A stretch of DNA of 64,000 bases from Membranihabitans maritimus (GTDB lineage: Bacteria; Bacteroidota; Bacteroidia; Chitinophagales; Saprospiraceae), in contig NZ_JAJSLW010000007.1 of NCBI RefSeq assembly GCF_021729145.1, positions 199,067 through 263,066 on the forward strand, in the 5' to 3' direction. The notes below the pieces were generated by a model. It was not told the DNA's origin, searched no databases, and was given only the letters and a program-made list of their open reading frames with translations. Each line of letters opens with the position of its first letter. Within the stretch, counting starts at the first letter, position 1. The position numbers and the translations under genes were made by a program. This document shows, piece after piece, positions 46,800 through 55,941 of the stretch.

Positions 46800-47864
46800 T
46801 CAATTCGAAGACCAATATCTAGCGACATCCACTTCCTCAGCCAACGGTTTCCCGTCAAAAAGATAATTGTAGAAATGATCGGCAAAGTAGGGAATTAAAC
46901 TCGTTCCTTTAGAACCAAAACCATTGAAGGCATAAAGTCCATTTTTCTGTGGATGTTCCCCAATTACAGGGCGTCTGTCTGTAATGGCCGGACGGAATGC
47001 GGCCAAATGGTTATCAATCCTATAATCCAGGCCGATCAGATTTTTCAGATGTCGTATTAAATAATTTTTACCTTCTTCACTAGCTTTTTCGGTTGATGGA
47101 GCCCAGGTACTATAGCTCCCGACCCAATATTGATTTTGGCTTTCGGGTACTAAAAAAATTTTTTGCTTTATGAGATCAGAAAGCTGGGGTATATTCGAGG
47201 TAATTTTCAGGACTTCTCCCCTATTGGGATTAAGCCCTGCCCAATTAAACCACGAACTATCCAGGGCCTGAGCCCCACAAGCAAGTATTAATCTTTTTGA
47301 ATAAAAGTCCTTGATTTTATATTTCCCATTTGTGCTATTAACGCTATCCAGACTTATTTTATCATTTATCCAAAAGGCATTTTCCGTTATATAATCCCGG
47401 GCATTTTCCAAAAAAATTGAAGTATTTACCTGGTACCCGAAAAAAACATATCCCGGCAATTGAAAATTGATCTTTTGTCTTAGGAATTCTCCTTCAGATG
47501 CTTCCATAGGTCGACAATACATTGCATAATCCGGGTCGGCTAACTTTGCGTCAAGATCGTTAACTAATTTATTGTCGGGAATAGATCTAAAGATATTAAC
47601 CTCATTGAAAAAAGAGACTTGCCATCGATCTTCCCATGTGGAATAATAGGGAATAAAATATTCCTTCAATTGGTCATACAACCAGGTTTTGACAAACCGT
47701 CTGCCGGTAATAGGGTTTATAATTCCGGACGCTACATAAGAAGCTGACTCAAGATCTTCTTTATCAAAAACTGCACAAGAAATTCCTTTATTTAAAAAAC
47801 TCAAAGCCAAATTGGCTCCTGCCAATCCTCCCCCAATTATTATCGCATCAACTTCCCGGCTCAT
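46800..47864 (-). CDS. FAD-dependent oxidoreductase (DAO family)
   Basis: 354 residues. The FAD motif is IIIGGGLAGANLALSFL (residues 8-24), followed by the characteristic ASGIINPITGRRFVKTW and a C-terminal FAD-contact region GLYAFNGFGSKGTSLIPYFA. It belongs to the glycine/D-amino-acid oxidase fold; the NPITGRR motif also appears in MnmC-type proteins, but the methyltransferase half is absent. The substrate is unknown. It overlaps the DUF983 gene upstream by 17 bp, so the two are translated from one message. Confidence 0.82.
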   Translation of the reverse strand: MSREVDAIIIGGGLAGANLALSFLNKGISCAVFDKEDLESASYVASGIINPITGRRFVKTWLYDQLKEYFIPYYSTWEDRWQVSFFNEVNIFRSIPDNKLVNDLDAKLADPDYAMYCRPMEASEGEFLRQKINFQLPGYVFFGYQVNTSIFLENARDYITENAFWINDKISLDSVNSTNGKYKIKDFYSKRLILACGAQALDSSWFNWAGLNPNRGEVLKITSNIPQLSDLIKQKIFLVPESQNQYWVGSYSTWAPSTEKASEEGKNYLIRHLKNLIGLDYRIDNHLAAFRPAITDRRPVIGEHPQKNGLYAFNGFGSKGTSLIPYFADHFYNYLFDGKPLAEEVDVARYWSSN

Positions 47865-48228
47865 CCTGCAATGCAGTTTTTGGGTCGTATTTTACGTAAA
47901 TATGTATCCAAACCGACCGGGCGAGTCGAAAAAAATAAATAAAAGTCAGAGCAGCAAAAATAACAATTAGGATAATGGCTTTATTAAAATCCATTCCAAT
48001 TAAGAATATTAAAATAGCTCCAAGAAAAAAGAATGTCCATGCTGTAATTCCATATCCGATGAACATAGCACCATAATAAAATCCGGGCTCAGGAAAATAA
48101 TTTTGGTTGCAGACGGGGCAATGGTCAGGCATATTAAATGCATTAGAAAATGAAAAAGGTTTTTCAAATAAATCACCCTGTCGGCATTTTGGACATTTCA
48201 TCTTAAAAATTGAAGCAATTATTCCCAT
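47848..48228 (-). CDS. DUF983 family membrane protein
   Basis: 126 residues. The N-terminus carries two CxxC pairs (KCPKCRQGDLF and CPVCNQNYFP), which form a likely zinc-ribbon-like site, followed by two membrane helices. This is the standard DUF983 layout, and no function is established. It is the first gene of a two-gene unit with the FAD oxidoreductase. Confidence 0.85.
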   Translation of the reverse strand: MGIIASIFKMKCPKCRQGDLFEKPFSFSNAFNMPDHCPVCNQNYFPEPGFYYGAMFIGYGITAWTFFFLGAILIFLIGMDFNKAIILIVIFAALTFIYFFRLARSVWIHIYVKYDPKTALQDEPGS

Positions 48229-48359
48229 TGTATTTAAAAATTTGTTCGATTAAATATATTTCTTATTTTTTCCAATCATTGTAGCAACGGTCACAAAGAT
48301 CTCAATTTAAAGATGAAGATTGTAGCAGTTCTACTACTTTTTTAATACAATAAAAGATA

Positions 48360-49802
48360 ATGAAAATTGAGAAATTGTTAATTGCAAACAGGGGAGAAAT
48401 TGCCGCACGCATAATAAGAACATGCAAAAACTTAGGGATAAAAACAGTTGTAGTACATGCCGAAGTTGATGGGCAACTTCCCTACCTCCGAGAAGCTGAT
48501 GAAATATTTGAATTAAAAGGGAATACCTCTTCTGAAACTTATCTTAATATTGAGAAGATTATTAAAGTGGCTACACAATCCGGAGTAAATGCTATTCATC
48601 CTGGGTACGGTTTTCTCAGTGAGAATCCGGATTTCGCAAGACAGGTAAAAGATTCGGGATTTATTTTTATCGGCCCATCAGAAGAGAGTATAATTCAAAT
48701 GGGCAATAAAATTTCGGCAAAAATATTAGCCCAAAAAGCCGAAGTTCCTCTGATACCCGGGTCTGTCGATGGCGTGCAAAATGTAGAAGAAGCTCTCAAA
48801 TACGCAAATAGTATTGGATTTCCAGTTCTGCTAAAAGCAGCTGCCGGAGGAGGGGGTAAAGGGATGCGAACGATTCACTCCGGAAAAGAACTTAAAGAGG
48901 TTTTTGACATTGTCAAAAGCGAAGCTTTAAGTTCTTTTGGTAATGATGATGTTTTTATAGAAAAATATATCCCAAATCCCAAACATGTTGAAATTCAGGT
49001 TTTTGGAGACCAGCATGGAAATTGTGTTCACCTTTATGAAAGGGATTGTAGCATTCAAAGAAGGCATCAAAAGGTGGTAGAAGAAGCACCTTGTGCGATT
49101 ATAGAACCAGCTACCCGAAAGAAAATGTGTAATGCAGCATTGAGGCTTGCAGAACAATGTAACTATTACAGTAGTGGAACTGTAGAATTTTTGATGGATG
49201 AATCCCAGAATTTTTACTTCCTGGAAATGAATACACGGCTACAAGTAGAACATCCCGTAACGGAAATGATTACAGGCGTAGATCTTGTTGAATGGCAAAT
49301 TAAAATTGCAGAAGGCCAAAAACTTCCTCTCCAACAAGATGAAATTAATATTCACGGCCATGCTATCGAGTTACGAATTTACGCTGAGGATTATTTAGAT
49401 ACCTTTTCTCCTTCGCCCGGGACTATTGAAATATTTGAGACTCCGGTCTTGCAAGACTTGCGCATAGACTCGGGGTTCGAAGCTGGGAATGAAGTCACAC
49501 TGTATTTTGATCCTATGATAGCAAAATTTACTGTTTATGCAACCAACCGTAAGAAGGCAATAAACCATTTTCTAAAAGTGCTGGAAGACTGCAAAATTAA
49601 AGGTATTGATACCACTATTCCTTTTGGGAAATTTGTATTCAAACACCATGAATTTCAAAAAGGGACTTATTCAATCCGGTTCTATGAAGATCTCAAATCC
49701 TCAGATACTCTGAAAGTCGATGAGGAAAAAGCGGCAAAAATTGCTGCGTTATTTAGTCAAAATTTGCTCAGGCAAGAGCTTTCAAAAGCTTTTATTAGAT
49801 AA
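48360..49802 (+). CDS. accC: Biotin carboxylase subunit of an acyl-CoA carboxylase
   Basis: 480 residues, slightly longer than E. coli AccC. The N-terminal domain starts KLLIANRGEIAARIIRTC; the ATP-grasp domain has KAAAGGGGKGMRTI and the biotin carboxylase signatures YERDCSIQRRHQKVVEEAP and EMNTRLQVEHPVTEM. It carboxylates biotin on a carrier protein using ATP and bicarbonate. No carrier or carboxyltransferase gene is adjacent, so whether it serves acetyl-CoA, propionyl-CoA or pyruvate carboxylase is open. It is followed with no gap by a sirtuin gene. Confidence 0.93.
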   Translation: MKIEKLLIANRGEIAARIIRTCKNLGIKTVVVHAEVDGQLPYLREADEIFELKGNTSSETYLNIEKIIKVATQSGVNAIHPGYGFLSENPDFARQVKDSGFIFIGPSEESIIQMGNKISAKILAQKAEVPLIPGSVDGVQNVEEALKYANSIGFPVLLKAAAGGGGKGMRTIHSGKELKEVFDIVKSEALSSFGNDDVFIEKYIPNPKHVEIQVFGDQHGNCVHLYERDCSIQRRHQKVVEEAPCAIIEPATRKKMCNAALRLAEQCNYYSSGTVEFLMDESQNFYFLEMNTRLQVEHPVTEMITGVDLVEWQIKIAEGQKLPLQQDEINIHGHAIELRIYAEDYLDTFSPSPGTIEIFETPVLQDLRIDSGFEAGNEVTLYFDPMIAKFTVYATNRKKAINHFLKVLEDCKIKGIDTTIPFGKFVFKHHEFQKGTYSIRFYEDLKSSDTLKVDEEKAAKIAALFSQNLLRQELSKAFIR

Positions 49803-50510
49803 ATGGTTATGGGTAGGAATAAATTAGTTGTATTAACAGGGGCAGGTATCAGTGCTGAAAGTGGCATTAAGACTTTTCGAGATGAGAATGGATTGTGGGA
49901 AGGACACGACGTCATGGAAGTAGCTTCACCAGAAGGATTTCGAAAAAATCCTGAGTTGGTTCTAGACTTTTACAATCAACGCAGGAGACAACTGTTTTCA
50001 GTTTCACCCAATTCAGCCCACAAATTTCTAGCGGAATTGGAAGATGCATTTGAGGTTACTATAATCACTCAGAATGTAGATGATCTTCACGAACGCAGCG
50101 GGAGTAAAAACATTATCCACCTCCACGGGGAATTACTCAAAGTTCGAAGCGTTGATAATGAGCAGGAAATACTGGATTGGGAATCTGACCTGTTACTTTC
50201 ACACCGATCCCCTGGTGGTTCTCGGTTACGTCCCCATATTGTATGGTTTGGTGAAGCAGTCCCTGCTATGGAAATGGCCATCAAGAAATGTACAGAAGCA
50301 GATATTTGTTTGGTAATCGGAACATCTTTACAAGTATATCCTGCAGCTGGTTTGACTCAATACTGTCAGGGACATATTCCCGTATTTTATGTAGATCCCA
50401 GCCCCAATATAAATTATGAAATGAGCCTTCGCGATAAGTTGACCATTATTTCCAAGAAAGCTACTGATTCATTGTTAGAATTAAAAGAACAGTTGGCCAA
50501 ATTACAATAA
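49803..50510 (+). CDS. cobB: Sir2-family NAD-dependent protein deacylase (zinc-less type)
   Basis: 235 residues. The NAD site (GAGISAESGIKTFR, residues 13-26), TQNVDDLHERSG and the catalytic His108 (LHGEL) are intact, as is RPHIVWFGE. The two CxxC pairs that bind structural zinc in CobB are absent: the stretch between LHGEL and RPHIVWFGE (~111-141) has no Cys. Sirtuins remove acetyl or succinyl groups from lysines, and acetyl-CoA synthetase is a classic target. The start codon directly abuts the accC stop codon, which implies co-expression. Confidence 0.9.
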   Translation: MVMGRNKLVVLTGAGISAESGIKTFRDENGLWEGHDVMEVASPEGFRKNPELVLDFYNQRRRQLFSVSPNSAHKFLAELEDAFEVTIITQNVDDLHERSGSKNIIHLHGELLKVRSVDNEQEILDWESDLLLSHRSPGGSRLRPHIVWFGEAVPAMEMAIKKCTEADICLVIGTSLQVYPAAGLTQYCQGHIPVFYVDPSPNINYEMSLRDKLTIISKKATDSLLELKEQLAKLQ

Positions 50511-50958
50511 TTGACTCTAATTATTGATACTTAAAGGATTTTCTACATTTCATTTGTATTAGCTGAAAGCTCAAACTATAAATCAAGATCAAAAATTTAT
50601 CTTTTTCTTAAGACCTTTTAGGTTATTCATAGAAGCATATTTATAATTTTTATTAAACATCAATTCACCGTATTAAATGTCAATTTGATTTTTTATTAAA
50701 AGAAAAAATCAAATATTAAAAGAGAGCACCTGTAAATATCGACAATAACTTTAAAATTTATTTGAAATCAGTGCTTTATAATTATAATTATTACCTACTT
50801 TTACCTCCGAAATGAGAGAAAATTTCAGTACATATTATTCACATCTGAGCAGGCCCATTGGGGCCCTAAATTATACACTTCAAACATTTAGCGTATAAAC
50901 CCGCATGGTTTATTTGGCCAATTAATGATTTTTTCCAAAATCGCAACTTAAGACAATA
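50511..50958. other. Arginine operon upstream region with a perfect 12-bp inverted repeat
   Basis: ATTTGATTTTTT (50683-50694) is an exact inverted match of AAAAAATCAAAT (50703-50714) with an 8-base loop. It lies 170 bp after the sirtuin stop and 245 bp before the first arg gene; it could be a weak bidirectional terminator or a protein site. Nearer the operon, AGGCCCATTGGGGCCCT (50851-50867) is a GC-rich imperfect hairpin in an AT-rich setting. No ARG-box-like palindrome or exact -7 box is seen. Confidence 0.45.
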
Positions 50959-51540
50959 ATGAATATTCAAATAATACAGGGTAATGAAAAACATGCTATT
51001 TACGCTGAAGAAATATGTCAGCTAATTGAAGAATCTGCAAAGGTAAGAGGGACAGGTATTGCCAAACGGGAACCAGAATATATCCGGACAAAATTTAGAA
51101 ATGAAAATGCTATTATTGCTCTGGACGGTGACCAGCTTGTAGGCTTTTGTTACATTGAGATTTTTCAGAATAAAAAATACGTATCCAATTCGGGATTGAT
51201 CGTCAAAGAAGCCTATCGAAAATACGGCATAGCGAAGGAGATAAAGAAAAAAGCTTTTTCCCTGGCCCGGGAAAAATATCCTCAGGCACGGATCTTTGGG
51301 ATTACCACCAGTTTAGCAGTAATGAAGATCAATAGTGAACTTGGTTACAAACCCGTTACCTTTTCAGAACTTACACAGGACGAAGCTTTTTGGAAAGGCT
51401 GTCAAAGTTGTCCCAATTATGATATTCTCAACCGGAATAACATGAAAATGTGTTTGTGCACGGGGATGCTGGCTCCATCCAAAGAAGATGAAATGAAATT
51501 TAACCTAACAAATAAAATTGTTACAAATGTCGAAAAATAA
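50959..51540 (+). CDS. GNAT acetyltransferase, probable first enzyme of the arginine operon
   Basis: 193 residues with a GNAT fold (GLIVKEAYRKYGIAKEIKKKA is the acyl-CoA-binding region). It is the first gene of the arg operon and overlaps argG by 14 bp. The operon has no argJ and no other N-acyltransferase, so this protein probably acylates glutamate (N-acetyl- or N-succinylglutamate synthase). The C-terminal part has four Cys (148, 151, 165, 167: CQSC and CLC) that could bind a metal. Function is inferred from context. Confidence 0.7.
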   Translation: MNIQIIQGNEKHAIYAEEICQLIEESAKVRGTGIAKREPEYIRTKFRNENAIIALDGDQLVGFCYIEIFQNKKYVSNSGLIVKEAYRKYGIAKEIKKKAFSLAREKYPQARIFGITTSLAVMKINSELGYKPVTFSELTQDEAFWKGCQSCPNYDILNRNNMKMCLCTGMLAPSKEDEMKFNLTNKIVTNVEK

Positions 51541-52726
51541 ACTAGTATTGGCCTATAGCGGTGGGCTTGATACATCCTTTTGTGTTAAATACCTTTCCTT
51601 AAAAGGATATGAAGTTCATGCAGCCATGGTCAATACGGGAGGATTTGACAATAATGATATAAGTGAAGCAAAAGAAAAAGCCCGATTAATGGGGGCAGCT
51701 TCATTTCGGGTTTTGGATGTAGAAGAGGATTACTATGAAAAATGCATTAAATATTTAGTTTACGGCAATGTCCTGAGAAATAATACATATCCCCTTTCTG
51801 TAAGTGCCGAAAGAATGATCCAGGCACTGGCCCTTGTGAAGTTTGCTAAAGAAATCGAAGCTAAAGCAATAGCTCATGGGAGTACTGCTGCAGGAAACGA
51901 CCAGGTAAGATTTGATTTGGTTTTCTCTGCCCTGGCGCCTGAAATTGAAATAATCACCCCGATCCGGGAGCTTTCACTAAGCAGAGAAGAGGAAATGAAT
52001 TACCTCAAAGAACACGGAATCAATTTATCCTGGCAAAAAGCCAAATATTCTATCAATAAAGGACTTTGGGGAACGAGTGTGGGAGGCGCTGAGACTTTGA
52101 CCTCCAATACGCCCTTACCGGAAGAAGCTTATCCCAGCCCGTTAGAAGAAAAATCTCCCCGGGAATTGTCTCTTCATTTCTACGGAGGTGAATTAACACA
52201 TGTTGATGGCAAGGCTTTTGGGAAAAAAATAGATGCCATAAAAGCCTTGCAAAGAATAGCAGAAAAATATGCTATTGGAAGGGATATTCATGTGGGTGAC
52301 ACCATTATTGGTATAAAAGGCAGAGTAGGGTTTGAAGCCGCCGCCCCCATGATCATCATTAAAGCCCATCATCTCCTGGAAAAGCATGTATTAACTAAAT
52401 GGCAAATGTACTGGAAAGAACAATTAAGCAATTGGTATGGAATGATGATTCACGAAGCCCAGTTTCTGGATCCCGTTATGCGTGACATTGAAATGTTTTT
52501 GGAATCTACTCAGGAGAATGTTGAAGGGGAAGTAAAAGTTAAATTACACCCGTACCGGTTTGAACTATTAGGTATTAATTCCCCTTTTGATTTAATGGCT
52601 TCGAAAGCCGGGCAATATGGAGAAGTTAACAAGGGATGGTCAGCTGATGACGCCAAAGGTTTTATCAAACTTTATGGGAACAAAGACATCATTTACCATC
52701 AATTGCATAAAACGGGTGCAGAATAA
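51527..52726 (+). CDS. argG: Argininosuccinate synthase
   Basis: About 399 residues from ATG 51527 (MSKNKLVLAYSGGLDTS). The PP-loop AYSGGLDTS (residues 9-17) binds ATP; GSTAAGNDQVRFD and YSINKGLWGTSVGG are further family signatures. It joins citrulline and aspartate to argininosuccinate in the cytoplasm. The start overlaps the end of the GNAT gene, which points to translational coupling. A 133-bp gap to argC is the largest within the operon. Confidence 0.96.
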   Translation: MSKNKLVLAYSGGLDTSFCVKYLSLKGYEVHAAMVNTGGFDNNDISEAKEKARLMGAASFRVLDVEEDYYEKCIKYLVYGNVLRNNTYPLSVSAERMIQALALVKFAKEIEAKAIAHGSTAAGNDQVRFDLVFSALAPEIEIITPIRELSLSREEEMNYLKEHGINLSWQKAKYSINKGLWGTSVGGAETLTSNTPLPEEAYPSPLEEKSPRELSLHFYGGELTHVDGKAFGKKIDAIKALQRIAEKYAIGRDIHVGDTIIGIKGRVGFEAAAPMIIIKAHHLLEKHVLTKWQMYWKEQLSNWYGMMIHEAQFLDPVMRDIEMFLESTQENVEGEVKVKLHPYRFELLGINSPFDLMASKAGQYGEVNKGWSADDAKGFIKLYGNKDIIYHQLHKTGAE

Positions 52727-52859
52727 ATTAAATAAGAAATCCCAGTAGTACCACGGCTTATTTTCAAGATCCGGTATTTTGTCACATCTTAAAATACCAG
52801 AATGAATGCACAAATAAGATCCGTATTTAACTGGAACCATTTGGTAAATTAAACGAATT

Positions 52860-53825
52860 ATGAAAGTAGCTATAGCCGGAGGTGCAGGATATACGGGGGG
52901 TGAATTACTAAGACTACTTGTCCATCACCCAGAAATACAAATCACCCAAGTATTAAGTAATAGCCAGGCAGGAAAACCCGTCACGGACATCCATCCGGAT
53001 TTATTGGGATCTCTGGATATCGAATTTTCTCCTGAATTGACCGAGAACTTTGATTGTATTTTTTTATGTATGGGGCATGGGAGATCAGGAAAGTTCTTAC
53101 AAGAGATAAATATATCTTCTGACAAAATCGTAATTGATCTGTCCAATGAATTTCGATTTGAGGATGGGAAACATTCTTTCACATATGGATTACCTGAATG
53201 GCAAAAGGACAAAATTGCGAATTCTACCAACATAGCCAATCCCGGCTGTTTCGCTACTACGATTCAATTGGGTTTATTGCCATTGGCCAGCAGTAATCTT
53301 ATTCGATCAGATATTCACGTCACGGCAATCACAGGTTCCACCGGAGCAGGACAATCATTGAGTCCTACATCTCATTTTAGCTGGCGAAATAATAATGTAT
53401 CCATATACAAGTTATTCACTCATCAACATATTCCCGAGATACAACAAAGTGCCAAAGCGCTTCAAAATACTTTTGACAAAGAAATTTACATGGTTCCTGT
53501 AAGAGGAAATTTCTCAAGAGGGATTTTAGCCAGCATTTATCTAGATAATAATCACCTGGACAAAAAAGATGTAAATGACTTGTATTCAGAATATTACTCA
53601 AACCATCCGTTTGTAAAAGTTACCAGCAACAATCTGGATGTAAAACAAGTCGTTAATACAAATTTTTGCTTTCTAAAGATTGAGCTCATAAAGGATAAAA
53701 TTCACATTACCAGTATTCTGGATAATTTGATAAAAGGAGCTTCAGGACAAGCCGTTCAAAATCTCAATATAATAGCTGGATGGCCGGAAGAAACAGGACT
53801 TTTGCTTAAAGCATCTGCTTTCTAA
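52860..53825 (+). CDS. argC: N-acyl-gamma-glutamyl-phosphate reductase
   Basis: 321 residues. The NADP motif is AIAGGAGYTGGELLRLL near the N-terminus, and the catalytic Cys130 lies in ANPGCFATT. The TGSTGAG and HQHIPEI motifs are typical of ArgC. It reduces N-acylglutamyl phosphate to the semialdehyde. It is 16 bp upstream of argD. Confidence 0.95.
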   Translation: MKVAIAGGAGYTGGELLRLLVHHPEIQITQVLSNSQAGKPVTDIHPDLLGSLDIEFSPELTENFDCIFLCMGHGRSGKFLQEINISSDKIVIDLSNEFRFEDGKHSFTYGLPEWQKDKIANSTNIANPGCFATTIQLGLLPLASSNLIRSDIHVTAITGSTGAGQSLSPTSHFSWRNNNVSIYKLFTHQHIPEIQQSAKALQNTFDKEIYMVPVRGNFSRGILASIYLDNNHLDKKDVNDLYSEYYSNHPFVKVTSNNLDVKQVVNTNFCFLKIELIKDKIHITSILDNLIKGASGQAVQNLNIIAGWPEETGLLLKASAF

Positions 53826-53841
53826 ATAAAATTATAAATCG

Positions 53842-54975
53842 ATGAAATTATTTGATGTATATCCCCGATTTGATATAGAAATCACCAAAGGCCAGGGGTC
53901 TTTTGTCGAAGATGTGAATGGTATCCGTTACCTCGACTTTTACGGTGGACACGCGGTAGTGAGTATTGGGCATTCTCACCCACATTACATAAATAGGGTG
54001 TCAGAGCAATTGAATAATCTTGGCTTTTATAGTAATTCCGTCCAAATGCCTATTCAGCAAGAATTAGCGGATCATTTGGGCAAGCTAAGCGGATACGATA
54101 ACTACGAGCTATTTCTCGTAAATTCAGGTGCCGAAGCCAACGAAAATGCGCTTAAATTAGCTTCTTTCCATACCGGCAAGAAAAAAGTAATTAATTTTAG
54201 CGGGGCTTTTCACGGAAGGACATCAGCAGCCGTGCAATGCACAGATAATCCAAAGATTATTGCCCCCATCAACAAAGGATTTGAAGTAAAAACACTCCCC
54301 CTAAACGATATCGACCAATTACAACAATCCATGGATGATGATGTAGCAGCTATCATTGTTGAAGGTATCCAGGGCATAGGAGGAATACATATACCATCCA
54401 ATGAATTTCTTACGGCTTGTAGAGAACTAACAAACCACCATAATTCCATATTAATTCTGGACGAAATACAAAGTGGTTACGGTCGGTCAGGAAAGTTTTT
54501 TGCACATCAATATGCCCCAGGCCTGAAACCGGATATAATCACGGTCGCCAAAGGTATGGGTAACGGATTTCCGGTCGGAGCCGTACTTATCAACCCTGAA
54601 ATAGAGTCTTCATACGGACTATTGGGTACTACCTTTGGTGGCAATCATCTGGCATGTGCAGCATCTCTTGCCGTATTAGAGGTAATTGAAAAAGAGAACC
54701 TTATCCTTAATGCCTATAAAATGGGTGAAATCCTTCAAAAAGAACTAGCAAAAATACCCCAAATCAAACAAATAAGGGGGCTTGGCCTTATGATAGCACT
54801 GGATTTTGATTTTCCCATAAAGGATATCAGGAAAAAATTGATCTTCGATAAAAAGGTGTTTACCGGTTCCGCAAAATCGCCAAATACGATGCGAATCCTT
54901 CCACCTTTGAATATCAATATTACAGAAATTAATATTTTTATATCATCTTTAAAAGAAATAATAGAAAGTCGATGA
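53842..54975 (+). CDS. argD: N-acylornithine aminotransferase
   Basis: 377 residues of class III PLP aminotransferase. Features are NSGAEANENALKLA, GAFHGRTSAAVQC, ILDEIQSGYGRSGKFFA and the PLP-binding Lys237 in VAKGMGNGFPVGA. It converts N-acylglutamate semialdehyde to N-acylornithine using glutamate. The stop codon overlaps the start of argF' (ATGA). Confidence 0.94.
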   Translation: MKLFDVYPRFDIEITKGQGSFVEDVNGIRYLDFYGGHAVVSIGHSHPHYINRVSEQLNNLGFYSNSVQMPIQQELADHLGKLSGYDNYELFLVNSGAEANENALKLASFHTGKKKVINFSGAFHGRTSAAVQCTDNPKIIAPINKGFEVKTLPLNDIDQLQQSMDDDVAAIIVEGIQGIGGIHIPSNEFLTACRELTNHHNSILILDEIQSGYGRSGKFFAHQYAPGLKPDIITVAKGMGNGFPVGAVLINPEIESSYGLLGTTFGGNHLACAASLAVLEVIEKENLILNAYKMGEILQKELAKIPQIKQIRGLGLMIALDFDFPIKDIRKKLIFDKKVFTGSAKSPNTMRILPPLNINITEINIFISSLKEIIESR

Positions 54976-55910
54976 ATAGTTTTTTAAATCTTGAAAACAT
55001 AGAGGACATTCGGGCATTGGCCCAGGCGGGATTAGATTTGAAAAATAATTCAGGTTTAGCTAATAAGCCCGGTTTGGGAAAAGTTCTTACCTGTCTTTTT
55101 CTCAATCCCAGTTTAAGGACCCGATTAAGTACTGAAATAGCTGCCACCAATCTTGGGATGCATTGTATAAACCTTTCTACCGACAGCGCCTGGAAATTAG
55201 AAATGAAACCAGGAGCAAAAATGGATGGAGGAACTGCAGAACATATTCAGGAACAAGCCATGGTCCTTAGCCAATATTCTGATATTATTGCCATCCGGGC
55301 ATTTCCGGAATTAAAAGATCCCAACCAGGACTATACTAATGATTTTATCTCCCAGTTTGCAAAATACGCTTCAAAACCTATTGTAAACCTGGAATCAGGT
55401 TCTCTCCATCCACTGCAAGGTCTGGCCGACTTAATGACCATTCTGGAGAAAAAGCAACAAGAAAAACCCAAAATCGTCCTTAGCTGGGCTCCGCACCCAC
55501 GCCAACTGCCACAATCCGTAGCTAATTCCTTTAGCCAAACCATTCAAAAAGCTGGTTTTGACCTAACCATTTGTTGCCCGGAAGGAATGGAGTTATCTGA
55601 AAAATACAACGGAAATGCAAAAGTATCCCATAGCCAGGAAGAAGCTTTCCAAAACGCTGATTTCATTTATGTAAAAAACTGGTCTTCTTATCACAATTAC
55701 GGGGCCACGCTACAAGAAGAAAGCTGGATGATTACTAAAGATAAGATGGACTTGACCAATAATGGTAAATTCATGCATTGCTTACCAGTCCGAAGGAATG
55801 TAGTCGTAGAAGACGCCGTTATCGATTCTCCCAATTCAATAATTGACGTGCAAGTACAAAACAGAGTTTTTGCTGCACAAAGTGTCCTTAAATCGATTTT
55901 GGAACATTAA
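54972..55910 (+). CDS. argF': N-succinyl/N-acetylornithine carbamoyltransferase
   Basis: 312 residues. It matches the Bacteroides fragilis N-succinylornithine transcarbamylase type rather than ordinary OTCase: FLNPSLRTRLSTEIAATNLG (SLRTR, 47-51), WAPHPRQLPQSVANSF and MHCLPVRRNVVV. It carbamoylates N-acylornithine to N-acylcitrulline. At the position that sets substrate choice (Pro90 in succinyl-type, Glu92 in acetyl-type) it has Ala89, so a succinyl substrate is more likely than acetyl but not certain. Confidence 0.92.
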   Translation: MNSFLNLENIEDIRALAQAGLDLKNNSGLANKPGLGKVLTCLFLNPSLRTRLSTEIAATNLGMHCINLSTDSAWKLEMKPGAKMDGGTAEHIQEQAMVLSQYSDIIAIRAFPELKDPNQDYTNDFISQFAKYASKPIVNLESGSLHPLQGLADLMTILEKKQQEKPKIVLSWAPHPRQLPQSVANSFSQTIQKAGFDLTICCPEGMELSEKYNGNAKVSHSQEEAFQNADFIYVKNWSSYHNYGATLQEESWMITKDKMDLTNNGKFMHCLPVRRNVVVEDAVIDSPNSIIDVQVQNRVFAAQSVLKSILEH

Positions 55911-55941
55911 CATTAATTCTAAGGCTAAACTGTATGTTGTT

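Noticed and set aside
55843-55941. Upstream extension of argB
   Set aside because: It lies inside argF' and the family begins at the MKEKLTVIKIGG start; the extension is open by chance.
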